In this document: piece by piece, positions 16,705-26,180 of the stretch | How the letters are laid out: every line of letters begins with the position of its first letter | Position numbering within the stretch: position 1 is the stretch's first letter | Origin: Oscillospiraceae bacterium | GTDB taxonomy: Bacteria; Bacillota; Clostridia; Oscillospirales; Ruminococcaceae | DNA: 39,555 nucleotides | Assembly: GCA_022791315.1 (NCBI GenBank) | Contig: JAAVYW010000039.1 | Coordinates: 1 to 39,555 of the forward strand | Reading direction: 5' to 3' | Translations under genes and position numbers: made by a program | Notes under the pieces: generated by a model | What the model was told of the DNA's origin: nothing | The model's input: the letters and a program-made list of their open reading frames with translations, nothing else | The model's database searches: none

Positions 16705-17760
16705 TCATCCACCTGGGCTGCTCTGGGCGGCCTGAAGGCGGGATTTGCGCAGCTGCCCGCAGGCGGCCTCGATGTCTGCGCCCAGGGTGCGGCGCACGGT
16801 GACAGGGATGCCCTGCCCCTCCAGCGCCCGCTGGAAGCGGAAGACCTGTTCCCTGCCGCTGTGGCGGTAGCCTGTCTCCTCCACCTCGTTGACGGGAATC
16901 AGGTTCACGTGGCACAGGGTGCCTTTTAACAGCGCTGCCAGGGCGTTTGCCTGCTCCAAAGAGTCATTGACCCCGGCGATGAGGGCGTATTCAAAGGAGA
17001 CGCGCCGCCCGGTGCGCTCCTCGTAAAAGCGGCAGGCCTGCATCAGCCGGGGGATGGGGTAGGCCCTGTTCACCGGCATGGTGCGGCCCCGCAATGCGTC
17101 GTCCGGCGCGTGGAGGGAGACGGAGAGGGTGAGCTGGAGCTTTTTCTCCGCCAATTCCTCGATTTTATCCGCCAGGCCGCAGGTGGAGAGGGTGACGTGC
17201 CGCAGGCTCAGGTTCTTGCCCTTTGGGTGGCTCAAAAGCGCCAGGAAGGCCAGCACGTTCTCCAAGTTGTCCAGCGGCTCGCCGATACCCATCAGCACCA
17301 GGCTGCCCACCTTGCGGCCGCTGTCCCGCTCGGCCTCATAGACCTCGCTTAACATCTCCCAGGGGGTGAGGCTGCGGGAAAAGCCCAGGGTGGAGGAGGC
17401 GCAGAAGGTGCAGCCCATCCTGCACCCCGCCTGGGTGGAGATACACAGGCTGTCGCCGTGGCGGTAGCGCATCAGCACCGCCTCCACACACTCCCCGTCG
17501 GGGAGGGAGAAGAGGTACTTCACCGTGCCGTCCAGCTCGCTCTCCCGTTTGGACTCCACCTGTACCGGGGAGAGGGAAAAGCGCCCTTCCAGTTCCCTGC
17601 GCAGCGGGGCGGGGAGGTTTGTCATCTCTGCAAAGCGCTGGGCCCGCTTCTCGTGAATCCAGGAGAACACCTGGGCAGCCCGGTAGGCGGGCTGTCCCAG
17701 GGAGATGAGGGCCTGTTCCAGGGCCTGGGGGGTGAGGGAGCCGATTTCGGGGGTGCTCAT
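16705..17760 (-). CDS. rlmN: 23S rRNA (adenine2503-C2)/tRNA methyltransferase RlmN
   Basis: A 351-residue radical-SAM enzyme that methylates C2 of A2503 in 23S rRNA and A37 of some tRNAs by a ping-pong mechanism. The 4Fe-4S motif reads CRMGCTFC (near 110). The second mechanistic cysteine lies near the C-terminus in DIEAACGQL. An N-terminal accessory domain (about 1-80) binds RNA. The methylation affects peptide-channel function and sensitivity to some antibiotics. ATG preceded by AAAGGAGG at 7 nt; 100 bp separates it from rsmB. Confidence 0.95.
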   Translation of the reverse strand: MSTPEIGSLTPQALEQALISLGQPAYRAAQVFSWIHEKRAQRFAEMTNLPAPLRRELEGRFSLSPVQVESKRESELDGTVKYLFSLPDGECVEAVLMRYRHGDSLCISTQAGCRMGCTFCASSTLGFSRSLTPWEMLSEVYEAERDSGRKVGSLVLMGIGEPLDNLENVLAFLALLSHPKGKNLSLRHVTLSTCGLADKIEELAEKKLQLTLSVSLHAPDDALRGRTMPVNRAYPIPRLMQACRFYEERTGRRVSFEYALIAGVNDSLEQANALAALLKGTLCHVNLIPVNEVEETGYRHSGREQVFRFQRALEGQGIPVTVRRTLGADIEAACGQLRKSRLQAAQSSPGG

Positions 17761-17860
17761 GTGCTTGCCTCCTTTCTGGGGGAAGGGTTTTGCCCTGTGG
17801 GCAGATGAACGGTAACGTCATGGGGCGGGCACTTTCACCCGCCCACGCGGGGAGGGACAC

Positions 17861-19189
17861 CTAAAGCCTTGTGAAGGCCTGAAGGAAGAAGCCGTCGCTG
17901 TGCTCGTTGGTGAGGAGCGTGAGGGCGGTATCCTCCGGGGATTTTTTGTAGGGGGCAATGGCGCCGGGCAGCGGCGCGGGGGCAAAATCAGGGTGGCGGG
18001 CCAGGAAGGCGGCGGCCTGTTCCTCGTTCTCCGCCGGGTTGAGGGTGCAGGTGGAGTAGACCAAGCGGCCCCCCTGCTTCACATAACGGGACGCGCTGTC
18101 TAAAATCTTCGCCTGAAGGGCGGGGAGGGAGGCGATTTGCTCCCTGGTCTTGTACTTGATTTCCGGTTTGCGGCGGATGATGCCAAAGCCGGAACAGGGG
18201 GCGTCGCAGAGCACCCGGTCGGCCAGGGGCAGGGAGGGGTTCTCCTCCAGGGCATCGTTCTGGCCGGGGCGCACGGCCGTGAGCCCCAGGCGCTCCGCCC
18301 CCTCCCGGATGAGGCCCACCTTGGCGGGATAGAGGTCCAGGGAATAGAGGGCGCCCTGGTTTTCCATCTCCTGGGCCATGGTAAAGCTCTTGCCGCCGGG
18401 GGCGGCGCAGAGGTCCAGCACCGTGTCCCCCGGGCGGGCCTCCACGGCCAGGGAGCAGATTTGGGAGGAGAGATCCTGCACATGGAAGAGGCCCTCTTTA
18501 AATTCCTCGCTGTCATAAATATTGCCTGCATCCATCAGGCATATGCAGTTTGGCAGGGAGGTATGCACCAGAACCGCAATATTTTTCTCCCGGAAACGCC
18601 CTGCCAGGGTCTGGGTATCGGTTTTCAGGGGGTTGACCCGGACAAAGAGGGGCGGCGCGCCCAGGGAGTTTGCCAGGATAACCTTGGCCTCCTCTTCGCC
18701 GTAGCGCTGGGTGAGCATGTCAATTATCCAGTAGGGGCAGGAAAAACGGTATTCCAGGTACTCCTCCCTGGTGGCAAAGCCCTTGGGAAAGAGGTTGCCC
18801 CGGCTGCGGATGACACTGCGCAGCACCCCGTTTATTAGGCCCGCCGCCTGGGGCTGCCCATAGGCCCGGACGAGCTCCACCCCCTCGTGGACGGCGGAGT
18901 AATCCGGCACGCTCTCTAAATAGAGCAGCTGGTACAGGCTCACCCGCAGCACCGCCACCACCTGGGGGGAGAGCCTGGCAATCCCCGGGCGGGCATAGGC
19001 GTCAATGATTTTGTCCAGGGTGAGCAACCGCTCCAGGCTGCCGTAGAGCAGGGCGCTGGCAAAGGCCGCCTCCTTCCCTGCCAGGGCCTCCCGCTTTAAC
19101 AGCTGGCGCAGCACCAGATTGGAATAGCCCCCGTGGAGCGTCACCTGTAGTAGGCCGTCGCACACGGCCTTGCGCACTCGGTCTGCCAT
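17861..19189 (-). CDS. rsmB: 16S rRNA (cytosine967-C5)-methyltransferase RsmB
   Basis: A 442-residue protein with an N-terminal NusB-like RNA-binding domain (about 1-130) and a C-terminal Rossmann methyltransferase domain. Motifs: SAM-binding LDLCAAPGGKS (near 255), DAPCSGFG with one key Cys, and STCTLNPAENEEQ with the other. The family uses two cysteines, one as nucleophile and one for release. The gene follows the HAD gene by 33 bp; in most Firmicutes it follows fmt or a metallopeptidase gene directly. Confidence 0.93.
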   Translation of the reverse strand: MADRVRKAVCDGLLQVTLHGGYSNLVLRQLLKREALAGKEAAFASALLYGSLERLLTLDKIIDAYARPGIARLSPQVVAVLRVSLYQLLYLESVPDYSAVHEGVELVRAYGQPQAAGLINGVLRSVIRSRGNLFPKGFATREEYLEYRFSCPYWIIDMLTQRYGEEEAKVILANSLGAPPLFVRVNPLKTDTQTLAGRFREKNIAVLVHTSLPNCICLMDAGNIYDSEEFKEGLFHVQDLSSQICSLAVEARPGDTVLDLCAAPGGKSFTMAQEMENQGALYSLDLYPAKVGLIREGAERLGLTAVRPGQNDALEENPSLPLADRVLCDAPCSGFGIIRRKPEIKYKTREQIASLPALQAKILDSASRYVKQGGRLVYSTCTLNPAENEEQAAAFLARHPDFAPAPLPGAIAPYKKSPEDTALTLLTNEHSDGFFLQAFTRL

Positions 19190-19222
19190 CTTCCCTCTCT
19201 CCCTTCTGTGGTTTGGCCCCTT

Positions 19223-19879
19223 CTACAGGCATAGCTCCCCTGTTTCCAGGGCCCGCTTCACCTGCTCCAGGCTGTCGTATTTTGCGGCGATGATTGGCAG
19301 GGCCCCCCCGTCCGGCTGCCACAAATCCGGGACCATCACCGGCCTGCATCCCGCCCGGCGGGCGGCCAGCAGCCCGCTCTTTGAATCCTCCAGGGCAAGG
19401 CAGTCCTTTGGCGGCGCCTTTAGCAGCGCGCACGCCCTCTGGTAGATGTCGGGGGCGGGCTTGGAGTGCTCCACCATATCCCCGCACACAATCCCCACAA
19501 AATAGCGGGACACGCCGGCGCTTTGCAGGTGGTTCTCCACCTCCCAGCGGGGCGAGGAGGAGGCCACCGCCATCTTGCAGCCCCTGTCCCACAGATAGTC
19601 CAGCAGCGTATACAGCCCCGGCTTGACAGGGACGGGGTGTTCGGCGTAATACTGCTCCAGGAACGCCTTTGTATGCCTGCGGAGCTCCTCCGGGCGATAG
19701 CGCTCCCCGAATTCCGCCGCCCAGATAGGGGCGGCCACAGAGGCGTTCATGCCCAGGGTCTTGTAAATCATATACCCGGCCCTGCCGATGCCCATTTGCT
19801 CCCCGGCGTAGTCCCACGCCTGGAGAAAGACCCGTTCCGTGTCAAACATGAGCCCGTCCATATCGAAGATGACGTTCAC
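19223..19879 (-). CDS. HAD-superfamily phosphatase, beta-phosphoglucomutase-like
   Basis: A 218-residue HAD hydrolase. Motif I is FDMDGLMFDTE near the N-terminus, with the nucleophile Asp and acid/base Asp; a helical cap follows; motif II is AVASSS, motif III includes the Lys in HSKPAPD and motif IV is ALEDSKSG. The layout resembles small-phosphate hydrolases and beta-phosphoglucomutases, so a sugar-phosphate or nucleotide substrate is likely but unproven. Translation starts at GTG 19879, overlapping the fmt stop by four bases (GTGA), so the pair is coupled. The longer in-frame reading upstream runs antisense-like through fmt and is not part of this protein. This gene is an insertion relative to the common fmt-rsmB order. 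Confidence 0.88.
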   Translation of the reverse strand: MNVIFDMDGLMFDTERVFLQAWDYAGEQMGIGRAGYMIYKTLGMNASVAAPIWAAEFGERYRPEELRRHTKAFLEQYYAEHPVPVKPGLYTLLDYLWDRGCKMAVASSSPRWEVENHLQSAGVSRYFVGIVCGDMVEHSKPAPDIYQRACALLKAPPKDCLALEDSKSGLLAARRAGCRPVMVPDLWQPDGGALPIIAAKYDSLEQVKRALETGELCL

Positions 19880-20799
19880 AGAAGCTGCCCCTTTTCCAGC
19901 CTGCGGCCCCGGAGGAACTCCTCCCCGCTGACAGGCTTTTTGCCGGGGGCCTGCACCGTCAGGAGCTCCAGGGCCTTCCCGTCGCCGCAGCACACCACAA
20001 AGCGGCGGCTGTCCAGCAGCGCGCCGGGGGTATCCCCGGAAAACTCCGGGGCCAGGCGGGCGGCGTGGGCCTTGACTGTCTCCTCCCCCAGGGCAAAGGT
20101 GGCCATGGGCCAGCTGTAGAGGCCCCGGACATGGTTGTGCAGCTGCGCCGCAGGGCGGCCCCAGTCTATGGGGGAGAGGGTCTTGTCCAACATGGGGGCG
20201 TGGGTGGCAAGGGTGGAATCCTGGGGGGTACGGGGTGCACACCCCGCCTCAATGGCTTCCAGGGTGGAGAGCAGGGTCTTGGCCCCCAGGGCGCTGAGGC
20301 GGTCAAAGAGCTGCTCCGCCGTCTCCTCCGGGCCGATGGGGGTGGCGGCCCGCTCAATCATGTCGCCGGTATCCACCCCGGCGTCCATGTACATGGTGGT
20401 AACACCGGTCTCCTGTTCCCCCTTCAGGATGGCCCACTGGATGGGGGCGGATCCCCGGTACTTGGGCAGCAGGGAGGCATGGACATTGACACACCCCAGC
20501 GGCGGGATGTCCAGGATGCTCTGGGGCAGGATTTTGCCATAGGCCACCACCACAATCACTTGGGGGGCCAGCTCCCGCAGCAGGGCCTGGGCGCTCCCCC
20601 TTTTCAGGGAGGCGGGCTGGTACACCGGGACGCCGTTCTCCTGGGCCAGCACCTTCACCGGCGGGGGGGTGAGCACCTGCTTCCTGCCCTGGGGCTTATC
20701 GGGCTGGCAGAACGCCGCCACAACCTGATGCCCCGACCCCAGCAGGGCGCTCAGGCAGCCCGCTGCAAAGTCGGGCGTGCCCATAAACACAATTCTCAA
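19876..20799 (-). CDS. fmt: methionyl-tRNA formyltransferase
   Basis: A 307-residue enzyme that formylates initiator Met-tRNA using 10-formyl-tetrahydrofolate. N-terminal catalytic domain (about 1-205): RIVFMGTPDFA at the start, the folate-site motif GCVNVHASLLPKYRG with the catalytic Asn and His, and TGVTTMYMDAGVDTGD with the third catalytic residue (Asp). The C-terminal OB-like domain binds tRNA. I place the start at TTG 20799, because GGAGG lies 7 nt upstream; an earlier TTG at 20814 would put that site inside the coding region. It follows def after an unusually long and structured 191-bp gap. Confidence 0.94.
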   Translation of the reverse strand: MRIVFMGTPDFAAGCLSALLGSGHQVVAAFCQPDKPQGRKQVLTPPPVKVLAQENGVPVYQPASLKRGSAQALLRELAPQVIVVVAYGKILPQSILDIPPLGCVNVHASLLPKYRGSAPIQWAILKGEQETGVTTMYMDAGVDTGDMIERAATPIGPEETAEQLFDRLSALGAKTLLSTLEAIEAGCAPRTPQDSTLATHAPMLDKTLSPIDWGRPAAQLHNHVRGLYSWPMATFALGEETVKAHAARLAPEFSGDTPGALLDSRRFVVCCGDGKALELLTVQAPGKKPVSGEEFLRGRRLEKGQLL

Positions 20800-20994
20800 A
20801 GCTGCTTCCTCCAATCATAACGGGAGATAAAACCCAAATCCCGGCGCCGCTGCCCGCAGGCGCATTGCTATTTTGGGGGCCACTTGTCGTTCCCCAAAAT
20901 TCCCCTTTCCCGGCAGGTGTGCAAAGCGCGCGCAGCCGGGATGGGACGGCGCTTCCTCTAATCTGGAAGGCTCCGAAGGAACTTTCCAGATTAG
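20800..20994 (-). other. structured def-fmt intercistronic RNA
   Basis: Three successive hairpins fill the gap between def and fmt on the minus strand: an 11-bp stem (20984-20994 with 20958-20968) whose first bases overlap the def stop codon; a stem TCCCGGC/GCCGGGA (20935-20941 with 20908-20914); and a 9-bp stem ATTTTGGGG/CCCCAAAAT (20892-20900 with 20870-20878). None has a U-tract, so they do not look like terminators. No ORF with a ribosome site is seen. RNA stabilisation, processing or translational control of fmt are possible roles. Confidence 0.55.
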
Positions 20995-21461
20995 GCCTCG
21001 TCCGGGTCCAGCATCCGGATGGCCCGGTCTTTGAAGAGGATGCCGGAGAGGTGGTCGATTTCGTGGCAGAGGGCGCGGGCCAGAAGGCCCCGGCCCTCGA
21101 TGACAAACTCCTTGCCGTTCCGGTCCTGGGCCTTGACCTTGACCTTGGTGGGGCGCTCCACCAGCCCCCACTCGCCGGGAGAGGAGAGGCAGCCCTCGGA
21201 CTTGGTCTCGCTGCCGGAGCGGCGCACAATCACCGGGTTGACAAGCTCCACCGGGCCGTCGCCCTGGTCGCCCACGTCAATCACCGTAACCCGGCGCAGG
21301 ATGCCCACCTGGGGGCCTGCCAGGCCCACGCCCTTGCTCTTGTAGAGCGTCTCCCACATGTCGTCTAAAAGCGCGGCCAGTTTGCCGTCAAATTTTTCCA
21401 CATCCCGGCATTTTTTGCGCAGGATTTCGTCTCCCTCCAAAACAATCGTCCGAATCGCCAT
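20991..21461 (-). CDS. def: peptide deformylase
   Basis: A 156-residue Fe/Zn hydrolase that removes the N-formyl group from new proteins. The three family motifs are all present: [10 protein letters not shown] (near 45), EGCLSSPG (near 90) with the metal-binding Cys, and HEIDHLSG (near 134) with both metal-binding His and the catalytic Glu. The C-terminus ends soon after [12 protein letters not shown], a normal length. The stop codon lies in the base of a hairpin. def and fmt form the formylation-deformylation pair; priA lies 32 bp upstream. Confidence 0.95.
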   Translation of the reverse strand: MAIRTIVLEGDEILRKKCRDVEKFDGKLAALLDDMWETLYKSKGVGLAGPQVGILRRVTVIDVGDQGDGPVELVNPVIVRRSGSETKSEGCLSSPGEWGLVERPTKVKVKAQDRNGKEFVIEGRGLLARALCHEIDHLSGILFKDRAIRMLDPDEA

Positions 21462-21493
21462 CTCTGATAAAGCATCCTTTCCTGTTTCATTTT

Positions 21494-23950
21494 CTATTCA
21501 AAGTGAAAATCCGCGAAGGCATTCACCTTTTTGTGCTTGGGGTCCTTGCCGAATTCCTCCAGCAGCAGGCGGATGAAAACCCGGAAGTGCTTGGAGTTTT
21601 TACACTTAATCATGATTTTGTAGCGGTACTTGTTGTTCACCTTCACCACGTCCCAGCTCACAGGGCCAAAGACCTTCATGGGCAGGGCGGAAAAGGGTTC
21701 CTGGCTGGCCAGGCGGCGCAGGGCGTTGATAAAATCCACCCCGCCCCCCACCACCTGGTCCTCATACACGCCGGAGAAGCCCACGGTGCACATGTCGCAG
21801 AAGGGGGGGTAGGACATAAACCGCCTGCTCTCAATCTCCTCGGCGTAGAACCGGGGGTAGTCCTGGGCCACAGCCAGGGCGTAGACCGGGTTTTCGGGGG
21901 TATGGGTTTGGATAAAGGCGCGGCCCTGGAGCTGGGCCCGGCCACAGCGGCCCACCACCTGGGTGAGCAGGGAAAAGGCCCGCTCATAGCCCCGGTAGCT
22001 GCCGGAATAGAGCATCTGGTCCCCGGCCAGAACCCCCACCAGGGTGACACGGGGGAAATCCAGCCCCTTTGCCACCATCTGGGTGCCCACCAGGATGTCG
22101 TAATCCCCTCGGGAAAATTGGAGGAAATAGCGCTCGTGGGCGTCCTTGGTAACTGTGGTGTCCTGGTCCATGCGCAGGACGCGGGCCGAGGGGAAGAGCC
22201 TGTGCAGCTCCTCCTCGCACTTTTGGGTGCCAAAGCCGGCGCAGCGCATCAGCTCGCTGCCACAGGAGGGGCAGGCCTGGGGCAGGGGTTGGGAATAGCC
22301 GCAGTAGTGGCACATCATCTGGCCGCCCACCTGGTGATAGGTGAGGGAGACGCTGCAATTGGGGCAGGTGAGGGGCTCGCCGCACTGGGCGCAGGCCACC
22401 ACCGTGTGGAACCCCCGGCGGTTGAGCAGCAGGATGCTCTGCTCCCCCCGCTCCAGGGTCCTTTGCAGCTCTTCGATGAGCCGGGCGCTGAAGACGGCGC
22501 TGCCCGGCTGCACCAGCTGCCGCCGCAGGTCAATGAGCTCCACCTGAGGCAGGCTGTGGGGGCCAAAGCGCTCCAAGAGCTCATAGTAGCGGTAGTCCCC
22601 CTGGCGGGCGTGGTAGTAGGAGTCCAGGGAGGGGGTGGCGGAGGCCAGCAGCAGCAGGCACTCCCGCTGCACGCAGCGGAACTTTGCCACGTCCCTGGCG
22701 TGGAACCGGGGGGAGGCCTCGGACTTATAGGTCTGCTCCTGCTCCTCGTCCATGATAATGAGCCCCAGGTTTTCCACCGGGGCAAAGACCGCCGAGCGGG
22801 TGCCCACCACAATGCGGGCCTCCCCTGCCCGGATGCGGCGGAACTCGTCCAGCCGCTCCCCCTGGGAGAGGCCGCTGTGAATCACCGCCACTTTTTCCCC
22901 GAACTGCCGCCGGAACCGGGACACCATCTGGGGGGTGAGGCCGATTTCCGGCACCAGGAGGATGACCCCCCTGCCCTGCTCCACCGCGTCGTGGATGAGC
23001 TTTAAAAACACCACTGTCTTGCCCGAGCCGGTGACGCCGTAGAGCAGGCCCACCATGGCTTTCCCCCGGTTGAAATCCCCGGAAATCTCCCGGTACACCT
23101 TTTCCTGGGCGGGGGAGAGCTCCGGTTCCTCCGGGGGGGCTCCCCCGGCGAGCTGCCGGTAGGGGGAGCGGCAGACTACATCCTGGGTGAGGGTGAGCAG
23201 GCCGTTTTTCTCCATAGTCTTCACCACGCCCGGGGTGGCGGGGGCAAAGGCGCACAGCTCTTTCAGGGGCAGCGCCCCCGCTTCCCGCAGCAGGGAAACC
23301 ACCCGCTGCCAGGCGGGGGTGAGGCCCCGGCGCAGCCGCTCTGCGGCCTGGGGGAAGTCCTCCGCCAAAGCGGCCACGGTGACAGTCTCGTCAGAGACGC
23401 CCTGGCGGGCGGTTTCCACGGCCAGGACCAGCTGCCTGTCCAGCAGGGCGGCCAGGTGGGGGGCTGCCTTCATCCCCAGGGCTTTGGAGATGCCCCGTTC
23501 GGTGGCCTTTCCCTTGGCGGCGCACACGGCCCGGTAGGCCGCCAGCTCGTCGGGGCTGAGGCCTTCCGGGGGTTCTTCCCGGGGGGCGGGGCGGTAGAGG
23601 GTGACAGCCTCCACCCCTGCGCCGGGGGGGAGGATTTGGCGCACGGCGTCGTAGTAGGTGCAGAAGAAATAGGCCCGCATCCACTTCACCAGGGCCATCA
23701 GTTCAGGGGTGAGCAGGGGTTCCCCGTCCACTTGCAGGGTGACGGCCTTGAGCTGCCGGCCCCCCTCCTCCTCCCCCAGGGAGAGGACAATACCCTGGCG
23801 CTTGGCATTGCCCCCGCCAAAGGGCACCAGCACCCGGCAGCCGGGGCGCAGGGAGGCGCGCAGTTCCTGGGGCACGGCATAGGAATAGGCCTTGTCAAAG
23901 GGGAGCGCCGTCTTATCCACCGCCACTTGGGCCGTTATCACCGGTTCCAT
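21494..23950 (-). CDS. priA: primosomal protein N' (PriA replication-restart helicase)
   Basis: An 818-residue 3'-5' helicase that reloads the replisome at stalled forks. The N-terminal DNA-binding part (about 1-265) is followed by a superfamily-2 helicase core: Walker A GVTGSGKT (near 309) and a Walker B box reading [12 protein letters not shown] zinc-binding insert holds eight cysteines (CAQCG, CPNC, CHYC, CPSC). The C-terminal part includes [14 protein letters not shown] and the [12 protein letters not shown] motif. The helicase box is DEEQ here, while the well-known PriA form is DEEH. ATG with GGAGG at 7 nt. It sits 24 bp after rpoZ; coaBC, which commonly lies between them, is missing. 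Confidence 0.95.
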   Translation of the reverse strand: MEPVITAQVAVDKTALPFDKAYSYAVPQELRASLRPGCRVLVPFGGGNAKRQGIVLSLGEEEGGRQLKAVTLQVDGEPLLTPELMALVKWMRAYFFCTYYDAVRQILPPGAGVEAVTLYRPAPREEPPEGLSPDELAAYRAVCAAKGKATERGISKALGMKAAPHLAALLDRQLVLAVETARQGVSDETVTVAALAEDFPQAAERLRRGLTPAWQRVVSLLREAGALPLKELCAFAPATPGVVKTMEKNGLLTLTQDVVCRSPYRQLAGGAPPEEPELSPAQEKVYREISGDFNRGKAMVGLLYGVTGSGKTVVFLKLIHDAVEQGRGVILLVPEIGLTPQMVSRFRRQFGEKVAVIHSGLSQGERLDEFRRIRAGEARIVVGTRSAVFAPVENLGLIIMDEEQEQTYKSEASPRFHARDVAKFRCVQRECLLLLASATPSLDSYYHARQGDYRYYELLERFGPHSLPQVELIDLRRQLVQPGSAVFSARLIEELQRTLERGEQSILLLNRRGFHTVVACAQCGEPLTCPNCSVSLTYHQVGGQMMCHYCGYSQPLPQACPSCGSELMRCAGFGTQKCEEELHRLFPSARVLRMDQDTTVTKDAHERYFLQFSRGDYDILVGTQMVAKGLDFPRVTLVGVLAGDQMLYSGSYRGYERAFSLLTQVVGRCGRAQLQGRAFIQTHTPENPVYALAVAQDYPRFYAEEIESRRFMSYPPFCDMCTVGFSGVYEDQVVGGGVDFINALRRLASQEPFSALPMKVFGPVSWDVVKVNNKYRYKIMIKCKNSKHFRVFIRLLLEEFGKDPKHKKVNAFADFHFE

Positions 23951-23974
23951 GGCCGCCCCTCCTTTCCCGCTGCG

Positions 23975-24196
23975 CTATTCCTCCATCTCCTCGCCCAAAT
24001 GGGGGGATTCCACCAGCTTGTATTCGCCCCGGCCAAATTCCTCCACTGCCAGCTGCACCGGCTTCTCAATGAGGATTTCGCCGGATTCCTCGGCCTGCTG
24101 GGCAATCTGCCGGGCCCGTTTCGCCACGGCGACCACCAGGGAATAGTAGCTTTCTCCACTTTTCAGAATATCTTTGGTGGAAGGCTTGAGCATCAT
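23975..24196 (-). CDS. rpoZ: RNA polymerase omega subunit
   Basis: A 73-residue omega subunit that helps assemble the beta' subunit into RNA polymerase. The sequence MLKPSTKDILKSGESYYSL, followed by VVAVAKRARQIAQQA, is the conserved core (about 1-40); the acidic tail after it is variable, as in relatives. Two adjacent ATGs (24196, 24193) are possible starts, and a further ATG at 24208 lies right against AAAGGA, too close for normal initiation. Its place between gmk and priA is the standard Firmicutes order. Confidence 0.88.
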   Translation of the reverse strand: MMLKPSTKDILKSGESYYSLVVAVAKRARQIAQQAEESGEILIEKPVQLAVEEFGRGEYKLVESPHLGEEMEE

Positions 24197-24241
24197 AAAT
24201 AGAACCATTCCTTTCTCTGTTCCAGAATTGACTTGCTGGGC

Positions 24242-24847
24242 CTAAACCTCGCACAGGCCCTTGAGGAAGTCCTGCATATGGGGTGTTTTCATCTGCTCGG
24301 CATTGACAATGGTTTCCAGGTCGGCCACGGCCTCCTCCACCACGTCGTTGACTAAGATATAGTCGTATTGGCCGGCGCTCTCCAGCTCCTCTTTCGCCAT
24401 AGCCAGGCGGCGGGCCACCACTTGGGGTTCCTCGGTGCCCCGGCCGGTGAGGCGGCGCTCCAGCTCCTCAAAGGAGGGGGGGAGCACAAAGACCAGCAGG
24501 GCGTCGGGGCAGTTGCGCTTGACTTGGAGGGCGCCCTGCACCTCGATTTCCAGCACCACATGGTAGCCCTCCTCCCGCCAGGCCTCTACGCTGGCCCTGG
24601 GGGTGCCGTAGGAATTGCCCACATAGGTGGCGTGTTCCAGCATCCCGCCGGAGCGCACCAGCTCTTCAAATTCCTCCTTGGTCTTGAAGAAGTAGGAGAC
24701 CCCCTCCTGCTCCCCCTCCCTGGGGGCGCGGGTGGTGGCGGAGACAGAGACCCGCACATCCTCGTTGCGGGCCAAAAACTGCTTGAGGATGGTGCCCTTG
24801 CCGCAGCCGGAGGGGCCGGAGAACACAATTAAAAGCCCTTTATTCAT
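24242..24847 (-). CDS. gmk: guanylate kinase
   Basis: A 201-residue enzyme that phosphorylates GMP to GDP with ATP. P-loop [11 protein letters not shown] (near 9); GMP-binding region with [13 protein letters not shown] and VSYFF; lid region with [13 protein letters not shown]. The ATG lies inside the end of remA, with an 8-bp overlap and AGGAG upstream, so the two are translationally coupled. In Firmicutes gmk also sets the GTP level that (p)ppGpp limits. Confidence 0.95.
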   Translation of the reverse strand: MNKGLLIVFSGPSGCGKGTILKQFLARNEDVRVSVSATTRAPREGEQEGVSYFFKTKEEFEELVRSGGMLEHATYVGNSYGTPRASVEAWREEGYHVVLEIEVQGALQVKRNCPDALLVFVLPPSFEELERRLTGRGTEEPQVVARRLAMAKEELESAGQYDYILVNDVVEEAVADLETIVNAEQMKTPHMQDFLKGLCEV

Positions 24848-25112
24848 CTGCTGTCAACTCCTCGTCCAGCTCGTCATCCCGCTCGTTCAGGCGGTTTGCC
24901 ACAGTCTCGGGCTGCACTGCGGAGAGGATGACGTGCTCGCTGTCCATGATAATCACTGCGCGGGTCCGGCGGCCATAGGTGGCGTCGATGAGGGTGGCCC
25001 TGTCCCTGGCGTCCTGGATAATGCGCTTGATAGGGGCTGATTCGGGGCTGACGATTGCCACCAGCCTGCTGGCGGAAACCATGTTTCCAAAGCCGATATT
25101 GATTAACTTCAC
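24840..25112 (-). CDS. remA: RemA/DUF370 extracellular-matrix regulator family
   Basis: A 90-residue DUF370 protein. The conserved core (about 1-75) reads [19 protein letters not shown], then [30 protein letters not shown]. In Bacillus subtilis RemA is a ring-forming DNA-binding activator of biofilm matrix and osmoprotection genes; in Clostridia, where those targets are often absent, its role is less clear. The conserved Arg residues in the DARDR and GRRTR stretches fit DNA contacts. It starts with GTG behind AAAGGAAGGG and overlaps gmk. The last 15 residues are acidic. Confidence 0.92.
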   Translation of the reverse strand: MKLINIGFGNMVSASRLVAIVSPESAPIKRIIQDARDRATLIDATYGRRTRAVIIMDSEHVILSAVQPETVANRLNERDDELDEELTADE

Positions 25113-25162
25113 TGTGTCCCTTCCTTTCCGGTTCCTGGGAATCCCCGTTTGGCGCCCGGGGG

Positions 25163-26041
25163 CTACTCCACGTTTTGAACCTGTTCCCGGATGCGCTCAA
25201 TGGCGCTCTTGATTTCCACCACGATGCGGGCGGCCTGCACGTCCTGGACCTTGGAGCCGATGGTGTTGGCCTCCCGGTTGAACTCCTGGAGGAGGAAATC
25301 CAGGTTGCGGCCCACCGGCTCCTCCCGCTCCAAAATCTCCCTGAACTGGGCGATATGGCTGGAGAGGCGCACGGTCTCCTCATCCACGGCGGTCTTGTCG
25401 GCGAAGATGGCGGCCTCGGTGAGGAGGCGCTGCTCTTCAATGCCCGCCTGGCCCAGCACGTCGCTCATCCGGGCAAAGAGGCGCTGGCGGTATTGGGCTG
25501 TGATTTGGGGGGAGCGCTCTGCGATTTGGCAGCGGCAGCCCTCTATCTGCCCCAGGTTTTCCAGCAAATCCTCCCGCAGGCGGGCCCCCTCGGCGCGGCG
25601 CATCCCCATAAACTGGGCCATGGCCTGCTCCGCTGTCTGGCGCACCAGCAGCCAGACCTGCTCCTCGTCCTCCCCCTCCTGGCGCACATGGAACAGGTCG
25701 GGGAATTGCAGCAGGGTGGAGAGGGACAAATCGTCCCGCAGGCCTAAGGGCTCGCTTAACGACCGCAGCTCGTTTACATAGGCGGCGGCCAGCTCCCGGT
25801 TGGCCTCTACCCTGGCGTTTGCCCCTTCCAAGAGGACAATGCTCAGGTTGACATCGATTTTCCCCCGGGATATCTGGCCTTTGACATAGGCCCGCACCCG
25901 GTCTTCCAGGTAGCCGTAGGCCCTGGGGGCGCGGACGGAACACTCAAAAAACCGGTGGTTGACGCTCTTGATTTCAAAGGTGATTTCCTTCCCGTCCAGC
26001 ACCTGGCTGGCACGGCCATAGCCTGTCATGCTCTGTATCAT
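25163..26041 (-). CDS. yicC: YicC/YloC family endoribonuclease
   Basis: A 292-residue protein, the normal length for YicC. It begins [11 protein letters not shown], the family signature, followed by [17 protein letters not shown]. The C-terminal DUF1732 domain (about 205-292) has [38 protein letters not shown] and the ending [17 protein letters not shown]. coli YicC is an endoribonuclease involved in small-RNA turnover. ATG with GGGAG at 8 nt; an upstream in-frame extension of 38 codons lacks support. It is the first gene of the long operon, behind a structured leader of about 130 nt. Confidence 0.92.
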   Translation of the reverse strand: MIQSMTGYGRASQVLDGKEITFEIKSVNHRFFECSVRAPRAYGYLEDRVRAYVKGQISRGKIDVNLSIVLLEGANARVEANRELAAAYVNELRSLSEPLGLRDDLSLSTLLQFPDLFHVRQEGEDEEQVWLLVRQTAEQAMAQFMGMRRAEGARLREDLLENLGQIEGCRCQIAERSPQITAQYRQRLFARMSDVLGQAGIEEQRLLTEAAIFADKTAVDEETVRLSSHIAQFREILEREEPVGRNLDFLLQEFNREANTIGSKVQDVQAARIVVEIKSAIERIREQVQNVE

Positions 26042-26174
26042 ACTTCCAACTCCCTTCCCGGGGATGGGCCCCGTTTCCTCAAATCCCCTCCCCAAGGTTC
26101 GCTCCGGGCCTTTGGCCCTGCATTTTGCCCCCCAGGGGCTCTTGCGCCGCTGCAAAATGGGGTTTCCCAGCTGT
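26042..26174 (-). other. structured 5' leader of the yicC operon
   Basis: The expected transcript leader is about 130 nt long. It contains CATTTTGC pairing with GCAAAATG (26152-26159 with 26121-26128), an inner GCCCC/GGGGC stem (26127-26139), GGGCC-AAA-GGCCC (26106-26118) and a GGGGA/TCCCC pair near the start codon. No U-tract follows any stem. I do not recognise a known riboswitch or ribosomal-protein leader. Confidence 0.4.
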
Positions 26175-26180
26175 TTTCTT

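Noticed and set aside
19880-20242. N-terminal extension of the HAD phosphatase
   Set aside because: The extension runs inside fmt in another frame; the GTG at 19879 overlaps the fmt stop and gives a standard HAD N-terminus.
21503-23005. 500-codon plus-strand ORF opposite priA
   Set aside because: Antisense shadow of priA, low-complexity His/Gly/Ala composition, no ribosome site.
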